DNA of 40,084 nt from an uncultured Burkholderiales bacterium (GTDB lineage Bacteria > Pseudomonadota > Gammaproteobacteria > Burkholderiales > Burkholderiaceae_C): positions 1-40,084 of the forward strand of contig CAIVLE010000217.1 in the NCBI GenBank assembly GCA_903906635.1, in the 5' to 3' direction. The translations under genes were made by a program, and so were the position numbers. Positions within the stretch are counted from its first letter, which is position 1; each line of letters begins with the position of its first letter. Positions 26,698-33,519 of the stretch are shown piece after piece. A model generated the notes under the pieces. The model saw only the letters and a list, made by a program, of their open reading frames with translations. It ran no database searches and was not told the origin of the DNA.

Positions 26698-26733
26698 ATC
26701 GCCCCGGGTATCAAGGAGGCCAGTTGGTTTAAG

Positions 26734-27315
26734 TCATTCCGTTGTGGCGGTTTGACTGGCAAGTTGCCGATAGTAATTCCGCTGCCACTTGCCACTGGCG
26801 CGTGTGATCGCAAATTTGTCTCGGATTCTCTCCCCGACCATCTCCCGCTCGAATTCACTAAACGTTGTCAGCAGATGCAATGTAAGGCGACCCACGGGCG
26901 TCTCGCTGTCCAGCGCTTGGGTGGTGCTGACCAGGGCAGTGTGGGTGATGCTGAACGTAGGCAGCAGATCACAAATGTCTCTGACGCTTCGGCACAACCT
27001 GTCCAGACGCTGCACGACGACCGCATCAAACTTATCTGTCTGCAGATCTTGCATGAGCTGGCGCAACGCAGGGCGCTCAAGATTGCGTCCAGAGAAACCA
27101 TCGTCGACGTATGCAGGGGCCACCAGTTCCCAACCCATCGCGCGTTGGGCCTGGATGTAGGCTTCACAGGCTTGGACTTGCGCCTGTAGCGAGCTCAATC
27201 CGGCGGCATTGCTGCTGACGGAAACCCGTGCATAGATGGCGCAGCGGCGCACGACTGTGGGCGGAGGCTGCAAAGACTCATTGGCAGGTACCCGGATGAC
27301 GATGTCATGGCTCAT
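26734..27315 (-). pseudogene. Truncated serine recombinase (catalytic domain only)
   Basis: A 193-residue protein with a full resolvase catalytic domain: AIYARVSVSS with the likely nucleophile Ser32, SLQAQVQACEAYI, DDGFSGRNLERPALRQLM, VVVQRLDRLCRSVRDI and the E-helix start TFSEFEREMVGERIRDKFA. In large serine recombinases the Recombinase and zinc-ribbon domains follow; here the protein ends after ASGKWQRNYYRQLASQTATTE-like residues, with no DNA-binding domain. It is therefore probably a broken transposase or integrase gene, although a small functional resolvase lacking a normal HTH cannot be fully excluded. Confidence 0.7.
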
Positions 27316-27415
27316 GAAGCTGCATCATCTCAGATCACGAAATTACGTCTACTTAGACGCGCGAGATTTCTTGTCTATGGCACAATCGGTCCTATCAAAA
27401 TAATAGGTTCAAGTC

Positions 27416-27724
27416 TTGGGTTCTCCATCTGATCGTCAATTGGAGCGACACATCCGGCAGTCTGCAAAAGACTCCACACATGTGGTCTACACCACGCATG
27501 CCAGAACGCGCATGCGCCAGCGACACGTCAACGATCCGATGGTGCTCGAGGTCTTGCGTTTGGGCAGTTTTCCGCAGCCACCTGAGCCAGACATGAAACA
27601 CCCGGGCCTTTTGTGCCGCATGCAGAGGTTCGTGGCAGGTGTGCAAGTTGCGGTTGTGGTGTACGTAGAGTACCCCGCAACCGATTTGGTCGTTGTGACC
27701 GTGATAGACGTCAAGAAGGACTGA
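27416..27724 (+). CDS. DUF4258 protein, putative toxin of a toxin-antitoxin-like pair
   Basis: A 102-residue protein whose TTHARTRMRQRHVNDPMVLE segment and later VVVYVEYPATDLVVVTVID strand match DUF4258, a compact fold related to RelE/MqsR-like toxins. No ATG is available; it starts with TTG at 27416 or 27440. A possible promoter is TTGTCT (27371) with TATCAA (27393). One base separates its stop from the start of the HTH gene, a layout common for DUF4258/HTH modules. Toxicity is inference. Confidence 0.72.
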   Translation: MGSPSDRQLERHIRQSAKDSTHVVYTTHARTRMRQRHVNDPMVLEVLRLGSFPQPPEPDMKHPGLLCRMQRFVAGVQVAVVVYVEYPATDLVVVTVIDVKKD

Positions 27725-27725
27725 G

Positions 27726-28187
27726 ATGTACCACTACACAGATGGCGGGCTGCGCAACGTGTGGCTGGCCAATGGATACGAAATCAAGAAGACCCCTTAT
27801 GGCGAGGGCGTGGCTTTTCACAACCTCGATGGCCTCACGCGCTCCATCTGCATGGCGCTAACCCGTAAGGCATCGCTGCTCACGGGTGCTGAATTCCGCT
27901 ACATCCGCAGCGCGGGCATGTTGCTGTCGCAGCCAGCTTTGGGTAAGTTGATGGGCATCGACGGTCAGTCGGTTGCCCGTTGGGAAAAAACCAGCAAGGT
28001 TCCGCGCTGGGCGGACAAGCTCGTGCGTCTGCTGTATACGGCCCAAGCAGAAGGCAATGAGCCGATTGCCAAGGCAGTCGAGCGGATCAAGACCGTCGAG
28101 CGCCTGGTGAAGCAAAAAATCGTGGTCAAGGAATCTCGAGGCCAGTGGCGTCCCAGTCTGCAAGACGAAGACGTGGTGACCCACTGA
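27726..28187 (+). CDS. HTH protein, putative antitoxin partner (MqsA/YgiT-like)
   Basis: A 153-residue protein. Residues 1-55 (MYHYTDGGLRNVWLANGY then EIKKTPYGEGVAF) form the N-terminal domain often found in DUF4258-linked regulators. Residues 55-100 are an XRE-type helix-turn-helix (LTGAEFRYIRSAGMLLSQ, then LGKLMGIDGQSVARWEK). AAGGA at 27715 sets the start. Such proteins neutralise or regulate the upstream gene and usually repress their own promoter. Cotranscribed with DUF4258 and probably with the next gene (three-base gap). Confidence 0.8.
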   Translation: MYHYTDGGLRNVWLANGYEIKKTPYGEGVAFHNLDGLTRSICMALTRKASLLTGAEFRYIRSAGMLLSQPALGKLMGIDGQSVARWEKTSKVPRWADKLVRLLYTAQAEGNEPIAKAVERIKTVERLVKQKIVVKESRGQWRPSLQDEDVVTH

Positions 28188-28190
28188 GCC

Positions 28191-28703
28191 ATGGGCTTGG
28201 AACTTGTCGCCGACCGGAGTTGCGGAGAATGCACTGCTTGCTGTGTCAATCTCAAAATAGAAACAGAGGCATTTAAAAAGTCGGCGGATGTGCCCTGCCA
28301 GCATCTTTGCAGCGCGGGGTGCGGGATATACGAAACGCGTCCGCCAGTTTGCCGATCTTGGTACTGTGGATGGCGATACATGGGTCAACTTGGCCTTGCA
28401 ATGCGCCCTGACCACTCGGGGATACTCTTACGGGTTCAAGACGGTCCAGCGATAGTTTTCCAGCCTACAGGGGGGCTGGAAGCATTGCTTGCAATGCCAG
28501 CGATGGAGTTGCTCGGATCGCTCGTTTCCAGTGACATTGCCACCTATATTTCCATGCCGGGAAAACCGGGGCATACCAACGTGATGCTGCACTTGAATCC
28601 CGCACTCGCTGCACCTGTACAGGCCAGAGATTTGGTGCGAGTAGCGAAGGCGATCGTATCCGCTCTGGAGTTTGGTTCTCGCACCCCGACGGATCCGCTG
28701 TAA
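28191..28703 (+). CDS. YkgJ-type cysteine-cluster protein
   Basis: A 170-residue protein with a Cys-rich N-terminal half: CGECTACC (Cys11, 14, 17, 18), CQHLCSAGCGIYETRPPVC and CGWR, the pattern of the YkgJ (UPF0153) family, thought to bind zinc or an iron-sulphur cluster. The C-terminal half is not recognised. It starts three bases after the HTH gene, so it may be a third gene of that operon; YkgJ proteins are not usual members of toxin-antitoxin modules. Confidence 0.75.
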   Translation: MGLELVADRSCGECTACCVNLKIETEAFKKSADVPCQHLCSAGCGIYETRPPVCRSWYCGWRYMGQLGLAMRPDHSGILLRVQDGPAIVFQPTGGLEALLAMPAMELLGSLVSSDIATYISMPGKPGHTNVMLHLNPALAAPVQARDLVRVAKAIVSALEFGSRTPTDPL

Positions 28704-28896
28704 GCCTCGACGTGGTCTTTGCCTGATGAGCACCTCTTGAGCGAATTCTTTGTCAAGAAAGACCTCGTCCAGACTCCTCATCATTAGGCATGTCAACCCG
28801 CTCATTCACCACCATGCATGATTGAGTCGGAACTGGAATTGGGGTGCAGTGTTCACTTGAGGGAATTTGTTCATGATTAACTTTGCCACCATACAC
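28704..28896. other. Intergenic stretch without a recognisable gene
   Basis: Neither strand holds a convincing frame. The forward frame continuing past the YkgJ stop reads DEHLLSEFFVKKDLVQTPHH before another stop, perhaps decayed coding sequence. A reverse open frame over 28753-29058 contains the reverse complement of the hairpin and looks like a shadow. Confidence 0.3.
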
Positions 28897-28928
28897 AAAG
28901 GGGACAGATTTTCTCTGTCCCCTTTTTT
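28897..28928 (+). terminator. Strong terminator-like hairpin (GGGGACAGA type)
   Basis: AAAGGGGACAGA, loop TTTTC, TCTGTCCCCTTTTTT: a perfect 12-bp stem followed by extra T residues. It works on paper as a rho-independent terminator. The GGGGACAGA arms also resemble the short palindromes found near REP-associated tyrosine transposases in proteobacteria, so it may be a REP-like repeat; a single copy is seen here. Confidence 0.75.
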
Positions 28929-29058
28929 CATCGGGCTGTAGCCCAGTAATGGCGTCATTTCTCGCATTTGTCTTGAGGATGACTGGCGTTAATTTCCCCC
29001 CAAATGTTTCATTTTTCGGCCTGGTGTTCTCGGATTTCTCTACGGTTTCTCTGTGCAT

Positions 29059-29174
29059 ATTTCAGCCCATCGTGGACGGCGTTTCAGGCTGAACGTGGAC
29101 GCGATTTCAGCGTGATCGTGGACGGCATTTCAAATTGATCGTGGACGCTGTTTCAGCGCCATCGTGGACGATTC
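29059..29174. repeat. 23-bp tandem repeats at the left end of the IS21 element
   Basis: Four full units of exactly 23 bases start at 29071, 29094, 29117 and 29140, each beginning CGTGGACG and containing a TTTCA core near its middle. A partial unit precedes (ATTTCAGCCCAT, ending 29070) and another follows (CGTGGACGATTC from 29163). IS21-family ends are known to carry multiple repeated transposase-binding sites, and istA begins 66 bases later, so these are probably IstA sites. There are no spacers, so this is not a CRISPR array. Confidence 0.8.
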
Positions 29175-30013
29175 GGGGGGATGCGCAGAAGTGATTTCTT
29201 GAACCCGGCATAGGCTGCTTGCTTTTTACCAAGCAGCCTATGCCAACGAACAGAATCACCATGCGTCAAATCCGAGAGACATTGCGCCTGCACTTGTCGG
29301 CAGGCCTGAGCTTTAACGAGGTTGGCCGCAGCCTCAAGATCTCCAAGAGTGCGGCCGCCAAGTACGCCTCGCTGGCCCGTGCTGCCGGTGTCGATTGGGA
29401 GGCTGCACAAGCCCTCACCGACCAAGAGCTTGAAACCAGGTTGTACAAACCAGCCTTGCCGCGCAGCAGCCACCAACTCGCACCCGACTTTGCCAACGTT
29501 CACCAGGAGCTCAAACGCGCCGGGGTGACCTTGCAGCTCCTGTGGGAGGAGTATGCAAAGGACAACGCGCTGGCCTATAAGTACACCAGCTTCTGCGTCA
29601 AGTACCGGGAGTGGGCATTGGGGCTCAAGCGCTCCATGCGCCAAACCCACATTGCAGGTGAGAAGCTGTTTGTCGACTATGCCGGCCAGACAGTGCCCAT
29701 CGTTGACGCCACCACCGGCGAGATCACCCAAGCCCAGATCTTTGTGGCCACCTTTGGTGCCTCCAATTACACCTACGCCTGTGCCACTGCCCGGCAAACC
29801 ACTGCCGACTGGATCGGTGCCCAGGTGCAGGCGCTGGAATTCTTTGGTGGTGTGCCACGCTTGATAGTGCCCGACCAAGCCCGTGCACTCATCAAGAACC
29901 CCGATACCTACGATCCGCAGCCCAACCGCCTGTATGACGAGTTCGCCACCCACTACGGTTGCGCTTTACTGGCCGCACGCCCGGCCCACCCCAGGGACAA
30001 GCCCAAGGTGGAG
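29059..30013 (+). mobile_element. IS21-family element, left-end fragment
   Basis: Covers the 23-bp end repeats and the 5' half of istA. The exact left terminus was not found; the right break is sharp at about 30013. Confidence 0.75.
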
Positions 30014-30070
30014 AACTCCAGTCGGCAGCGCAGGCTTGGGCTCTACAAGCTGACTTGGATGGGGGCGTAA
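29240..30070 (+). pseudogene. istA: IS21-family transposase IstA, 3'-truncated
   Basis: The frame from MPTNRITMRQIRETLRLHL has the N-terminal HTH (LSFNEVGRSLKISKSAAAKY) and most of the DDE integrase core: Asp in KLFVDYAGQTVPIV, the second Asp in RLIVPDQARALIK (Gln follows where Asn is usual), and the third acidic residue Glu258 in PRDKPKVE at 30011-30013. Similarity stops right there; the last 19 residues are foreign, and IstA is normally about 500 residues. The istB helper gene and right end are gone, so the element cannot move by itself. Confidence 0.88.
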
Positions 30071-30104
30071 CTCGCCTCAGACTGTCATCTAACAAGAAAA
30101 CTGA

Positions 30105-30129
30105 TATCTAACATTGGCGATGTTAGATA
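30105..30129. repeat. Perfect 10-bp inverted repeat behind the Fic gene
   Basis: TATCTAACAT, loop TGGCG, ATGTTAGATA. It lies 43 bases past the Fic stop, between it and the broken IS21 copy. Partial copies of TGTCATCT flank it. It may be a terminator stem without T-run, an operator or the end of a lost element. Confidence 0.6.
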
Positions 30130-30172
30130 CATGCACTTCTGTCATCTGGTTCAAGACTGCACAGGGAACGGG

Positions 30173-31753
30173 TTATCCCTTGGCGTTGTTCTTGGTCTCG
30201 CGCTCTGGCGACCATTCATTCATCTCTTGAGCAATGAATTCGGCCAATGGCTTAATTTGGCCCTGGACGCTCGCTGCCTCCAGTGCCTTCATGTAGACAT
30301 CTCGCCTGCTCATCCGAATCACCGTCCATGGATAGCCGCCGGATGCCAGCAGCGTGTTCATCAGGAAGCGACCGATACGGCCGTTGCCATCGAAGTATGG
30401 ATGGATAAAGACGAAGAGGTGATGTCCAAGTACGGCGCGAACGCTGGCCTCAGGCTCGGTTTCGATCAAGTCCCACAGCGTTTCCAGTGAATCCAGCAAG
30501 GCCTCGCTGGGCAGTGGCGTGTGCATCGAATTGCGAATAAAAATCGGACCACGCCGATATCCGGTGAGCTGACTTGCTTCGACGATACCTGCAGTCACTG
30601 AGGCGCCGAACAGTTCGGCATACCACTCGTGATGATCTCGCTTGACCACGAGACCTGCGTTGTCCTTTGCCAGTATTTTCCCAATGCTTTCCTTGACTGC
30701 CTGAAAGGCTTGGTAATAGCCCCTTGCAGCCAACGCGTCCCGGGTCCTGTTGTGCTGTGAGTCACCATCTGGGTTCCAGTCACCGCTGGCTACGCGCTCG
30801 ATCAATTCGTCGGTGACGCGATAGCCTTCGATCGACAGGGAGTTGTAGGCGTCGGAAACATAGCGCTCATCAACCTGTGCCAGATAGTCTGCGGCCTGTT
30901 GCTTGATGCCTGGTGAGGGGGGGAAGACATTGATCACATCCTGGCGCCATCCAGCCCACATTGATCGCAGTCGCAGCACATAAGGGGAGCGTTCCTTGCT
31001 GGGCGTAATGGTTGGCTCGGCCAATTCAAAGGGATTGACCAGCTTGAGTGTGATCTTGAGCTTGGCGAAAGCCTTCTGAATGTGCTCGGCTTCATCGGGA
31101 CGTTTGACGAACTCGAATGCAGCGGCCAACCGGCCTGCTGCCGTCACCATCTTGTCGCCAGCCAGCAGCGTCGGTAGCAGTTCGGAGGCATGTCGAACCG
31201 TGGCCAGGGCAATCTCGGCCTCACGCGGGTTGTTCACGAAGAACGAAGGCCCGACCAAGCACAAAGCCTCGGCAATAGGCCAGGCTTGCAAGCCACGTAC
31301 TTCCACTCGTGCGTTGGAAACCCGGTTTTTGTCCGGATAGACCAGCAGCGAGGTGTTAAAAGGTAAATCCACCTTGGATGTGCCGCTGTCGATCGTGACG
31401 CATGTGACTTGTCTGGGCACGGTGGTGTTGCCCGTGTGGAGCATCAGTGATGCCTCCGGGTTCAAGCAGTACCGTTTGCCAAAGCGCTTGCCCAGGTAGC
31501 CTGAAACGAAGGCCCAAAAGGATGCGTACCACGCAGTGGTGTCTGCGTCGTTGTCGCTTGGGCTGCTACAGATGTACCACCCCTTCATCACGGGTCGCAG
31601 AAACCCCGTCTCGACCAACAGGATGCGCTGCTCGTCGTCCTTAAGGTCTGAGGCTTCGACAACGCCGTCGTGCTTTTCCTGAAGCCGCTTAAGGGTTTTC
31701 AGTGCAGCTACGAGCGTCGGATTACCCTTGGGCTTGCCGCGTGATGAGTTCAT
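30173..31753 (-). CDS. Fic family protein with AbiEi-like N-terminal region
   Basis: A 526-residue protein. The C-terminal Fic domain holds the motif HPYFDGNGRIGR, with the catalytic His at 451, the signature of enzymes that AMPylate or otherwise modify targets. An inhibitory motif SLSIEG (Ser305 to Glu309) precedes it, as in class II autoinhibited Fic proteins. Residues 1-130 show an N-terminal winged-helix-like part (VETGFLRPVMKGWYI) and NPEASLMLHTGNTTVPRQ, resembling AbiEi-type antitoxin/regulator domains; this is judged by eye. It starts at ATG 31753 without a clear ribosome site, directly after five 23-bp repeats. The XRE gene lies upstream on the same strand. Confidence 0.88.
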   Translation of the reverse strand: MNSSRGKPKGNPTLVAALKTLKRLQEKHDGVVEASDLKDDEQRILLVETGFLRPVMKGWYICSSPSDNDADTTAWYASFWAFVSGYLGKRFGKRYCLNPEASLMLHTGNTTVPRQVTCVTIDSGTSKVDLPFNTSLLVYPDKNRVSNARVEVRGLQAWPIAEALCLVGPSFFVNNPREAEIALATVRHASELLPTLLAGDKMVTAAGRLAAAFEFVKRPDEAEHIQKAFAKLKITLKLVNPFELAEPTITPSKERSPYVLRLRSMWAGWRQDVINVFPPSPGIKQQAADYLAQVDERYVSDAYNSLSIEGYRVTDELIERVASGDWNPDGDSQHNRTRDALAARGYYQAFQAVKESIGKILAKDNAGLVVKRDHHEWYAELFGASVTAGIVEASQLTGYRRGPIFIRNSMHTPLPSEALLDSLETLWDLIETEPEASVRAVLGHHLFVFIHPYFDGNGRIGRFLMNTLLASGGYPWTVIRMSRRDVYMKALEAASVQGQIKPLAEFIAQEMNEWSPERETKNNAKG

Positions 31754-31757
31754 AAAT

Positions 31758-31872
31758 TTACTTTGGTATTGCCGTGAATGTTACTTTACCATTGATCTGA
31801 AAATTACTTTGCTATTTTCTATGAAAATACTTTGGTATTTATCTGGAAATTACTTTGTTTTTTGAGGTAAGT
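31758..31872. repeat. Five direct repeats with exact 23-bp period upstream of the Fic gene
   Basis: TACTTT cores begin at 31759, 31782, 31805, 31828 and 31851, each 23 bases apart. The consensus half is TTACTTTGGTATT followed by a looser TCTGAAAA. The first copy ends a few bases before the Fic start codon; the fifth is degenerate after the core. Read in the Fic direction the unit is AATACCAAAGTAA. The spacing of slightly over two helical turns suits cooperative binding by a repressor, and any Fic promoter must lie within them. Confidence 0.85.
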
Positions 31873-31956
31873 CAGCGAGCCAAGCCAGGAGTGGTCGCCA
31901 CTTGCATGCACCCCTTCATCGGTCCCGCCAGCTTGGATGAATGGATTGAATCGCCA

Positions 31957-32292
31957 TCAAAACGCCCCAGTTTCCGGTGTCTTGCGGGGCTTGCGTACAC
32001 GCTGAGGCAATTTCTCGTCCATCAGGGCTAGGCCGATGGTGTCCTGAGAAGTTTCGAGCAACTGATCTAGCTTGTCGAGTTCCCCGAACACCTGCATGAC
32101 TCTTGCGAAATGAACCAGTGCAGTTCCTGGGTGGCCAGCTTCCATGCGGCGCACAGTGTTGGTGGACGTGCCAATGCGTTCAGCCAGATCCTGCTGCGTC
32201 AGGTCTCGGCGACGGCGCGCAAGCGAGATCGCCTGTCCAAGCCGATCTAGGCTGCGCACGACGGGCAAAGGCGCAGGGGATGAGGTTTTCAT
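31957..32292 (-). CDS. XRE-family transcriptional regulator
   Basis: A 111-residue protein with a helix-turn-helix at about 16-72 (LGQAISLARRRRDLTQQDLA, then ERIGTSTNTVRRMEAG), like HipB and similar antitoxin-type regulators, and a basic C-terminal tail (KLPQRVRKPRKTPE). It is transcribed towards the Fic gene with a 203-base gap holding the repeats. It has its own palindrome at the promoter, suggesting autorepression. No HipA partner is present, so Fic is the natural functional neighbour, though not proven. Confidence 0.85.
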   Translation of the reverse strand: MKTSSPAPLPVVRSLDRLGQAISLARRRRDLTQQDLAERIGTSTNTVRRMEAGHPGTALVHFARVMQVFGELDKLDQLLETSQDTIGLALMDEKLPQRVRKPRKTPETGAF

Positions 32293-32309
32293 GTAAGCAG
32301 TGATTTAAG

Positions 32310-32344
32310 GATTCTTAAGAATCATAGTAGTGCATATATTGACT
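32310..32344 (-). promoter_or_regulatory. XRE gene promoter with 14-bp palindromic operator
   Basis: On the reverse strand, TTAAAA and TATGAT (32321-32326) are spaced by 17 bases and form a fair sigma-70 promoter. The perfect palindrome GATTCTTAAGAATC (32310-32323) overlaps the -10 box and is 17 bases from the XRE start codon, as expected for an autoregulatory operator. Confidence 0.6.
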
Positions 32345-32385
32345 TTTAAAGTGAATTTCTTCGAACGAAAGAGTTTCGTGCGGGA

Positions 32386-32443
32386 TTAAGGAACTGGAGA
32401 TATCGCCAAAGTTCCTTAATCAGTTCCTTATCAGTTCCCTATT
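32386..32443. repeat. AGTTCCTTA repeat array
   Basis: One inverted copy TTAAGGAACT (32386-32395) and a matching AGTTCCTTAA (32410-32419) form a perfect 10-bp inverted repeat. Two further direct copies follow: AGTTCCTTATC (32422-32432) and AGTTCCCTATT (32433-32443), at 11-12 base spacing. It sits about 50 bases before the AlpA-like gene and may be its operator or a recombination or replication site. Confidence 0.65.
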
Positions 32444-32495
32444 GATTTCCTGAAATAGCAGCGTTGTCCCCCAACTCTCTGAAAGGAGTACCCCA

Positions 32496-32765
32496 ATGCT
32501 GCTAACAACACCAGCACGATCGACGCCCCACCCTCTGAGCGTCATGGCCCCAGGGCCACACATACCCCCAAGGCAAGTCCTGAGTGAGGCCGATCAGGCC
32601 TCGCGTTGGGGCATGAGCCCCAAGATCCTCCAGCGCTGGCGAATGCAGGGGCGTGGACCGCACTACCTGAAGCTCAGCAAGCGGGTGAACTATCCCCTCA
32701 ATGCCGTGATCGCTTTCGAGAACTGCGTCCAGCACGTCTCCACCTCACAACGAGCCACTGTCTAA
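32496..32765 (+). CDS. AlpA/excisionase-like small DNA-binding protein
   Basis: An 89-residue protein with a MerR-like HTH_17 domain (VLSEADQASRWGMSPKILQR, then WRMQGRGPHYLKLSKRVNYP), found in excisionases and AlpA-type regulators of islands and in plasmid control. AAAGGAG is nine bases upstream. It is followed after 12 bases by a second small gene. Typical role: control of integrase or excision, but no intact integrase is in the window. Confidence 0.82.
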   Translation: MLLTTPARSTPHPLSVMAPGPHIPPRQVLSEADQASRWGMSPKILQRWRMQGRGPHYLKLSKRVNYPLNAVIAFENCVQHVSTSQRATV

Positions 32766-32777
32766 GGAAGTCACCCC

Positions 32778-32966
32778 ATGAACGCGGTGCAGCAACTCCA
32801 TGACTGGACGCTGCAGATGCGCAGGCGAATCAAACGGGGCATGGAAATCCGCTGTGCCGAGCAGATCGGTCATGCCGCAACGCTTGGTCAAGAAGAAGCT
32901 GCCAGATTCCACATCGACGACGGTGACCTGCAGATCGGTGTGTCGCAGCGATGTACCGCTGCCTAA
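32778..32966 (+). CDS. Small hypothetical protein
   Basis: A 62-residue charged protein (MNAVQQLHDWTLQMRRRIKR). A good AAGGA site (32765-32769) and the 12-base gap from the AlpA-like gene support a real gene in the same operon. Two Cys residues but no recognisable domain. A competing frame from 32800 overlaps it and lacks a binding site. Confidence 0.55.
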   Translation: MNAVQQLHDWTLQMRRRIKRGMEIRCAEQIGHAATLGQEEAARFHIDDGDLQIGVSQRCTAA

Positions 32967-32993
32967 AGAAATCGTCTGGGACCCTATGCCCCC

Positions 32994-33036
32994 TCCATCA
33001 AACCCCCCACCGTCTCACGCTGGGCGTTTTCTTTTC
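32994..33036 (+). terminator. Possible terminator after the AlpA-like operon
   Basis: An imperfect stem AAACCCCCCA/TGGGCGTTTT (one mismatch, one bulge) around CCGTCTCACGC, with a T-rich tail (TTTTCTTTTC). It fits the end of the two-gene operon. Confidence 0.45.
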
Positions 33037-33050
33037 AAGCAGCTACTGGC

Positions 33051-33335
33051 CTACTGTAAGGATTGGACATATCTGTCCATGGCGTTCACAGCGGTCCACA
33101 CAAAGCCTAACAGCGTCATGAACAAGGCCAGAACATAAAAATTCAAGCGCACCTCAGCGCGCTCCATCTGATGAAGTTGCTCCATCAGAGGTTCGGTCGT
33201 TCGATAGGCTTTTCCATTGAAAATGAAACACAGGTGGCGGATGGAAAACACCACTTGGTGTTTTTCATACAAGTACTGCCTGTAGGCAGGATTGCTCAGC
33301 TGTCTCTCTTTTCTTGGGATCAGGTTGTGTGACAT
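33051..33335 (-). CDS. Hypothetical protein with one C-terminal membrane helix
   Basis: A 94-residue frame: a charged N-terminal part (ERQLSNPAYRQYLYEKHQVV) and one hydrophobic helix near the end (LNFYVLALFMTLLGFVWTAV). No ribosome binding site is seen and the family is not recognised. The clean membrane segment and absence of an opposing gene favour a real but unproven gene at the edge of the accessory region. Confidence 0.45.
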   Translation of the reverse strand: MSHNLIPRKERQLSNPAYRQYLYEKHQVVFSIRHLCFIFNGKAYRTTEPLMEQLHQMERAEVRLNFYVLALFMTLLGFVWTAVNAMDRYVQSLQ

Positions 33336-33519
33336 GTCTGGTTGGCACGTTTTCGCAAGAGGTGACTGGCTGCTTCTGGTAGGGTGTTAATGAATTTAAT
33401 TTTAGATGCGTTTGGTTTGAAACGCTGAGCCTTTGTCACGCCAAGACCCGAGGCGAGCGTTTCCCGCACAGTGTTCAAGTTCTTTGTGCTGTGGTTAACC
33501 TCAAGAGTTGGAGACACAC

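Noticed and set aside
27401-27422. tRNA fragment or attR (GGTTCAAGTC resembles a T-loop)
   Set aside because: The flanking bases cannot form a T-stem and the sequence does not match the tRNA-Met 3' end.
28753-29058. Reverse frame of 101 codons
   Set aside because: Contains the terminator hairpin and reaches the IS21 end; no start signal or motif.
29059-29174. CRISPR array
   Set aside because: The 23-bp units are contiguous without unique spacers, and IS21 istA follows directly.
31758-31872. CRISPR array or plasmid replication origin
   Set aside because: No spacers between units, no cas genes and no replication initiator gene nearby; an operator array fits better.
33336-33519. yybP-ykoY manganese riboswitch before terC
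   Set aside because: TerC genes can have one, but I could not find the conserved core elements here. A covariance-model search would settle it.
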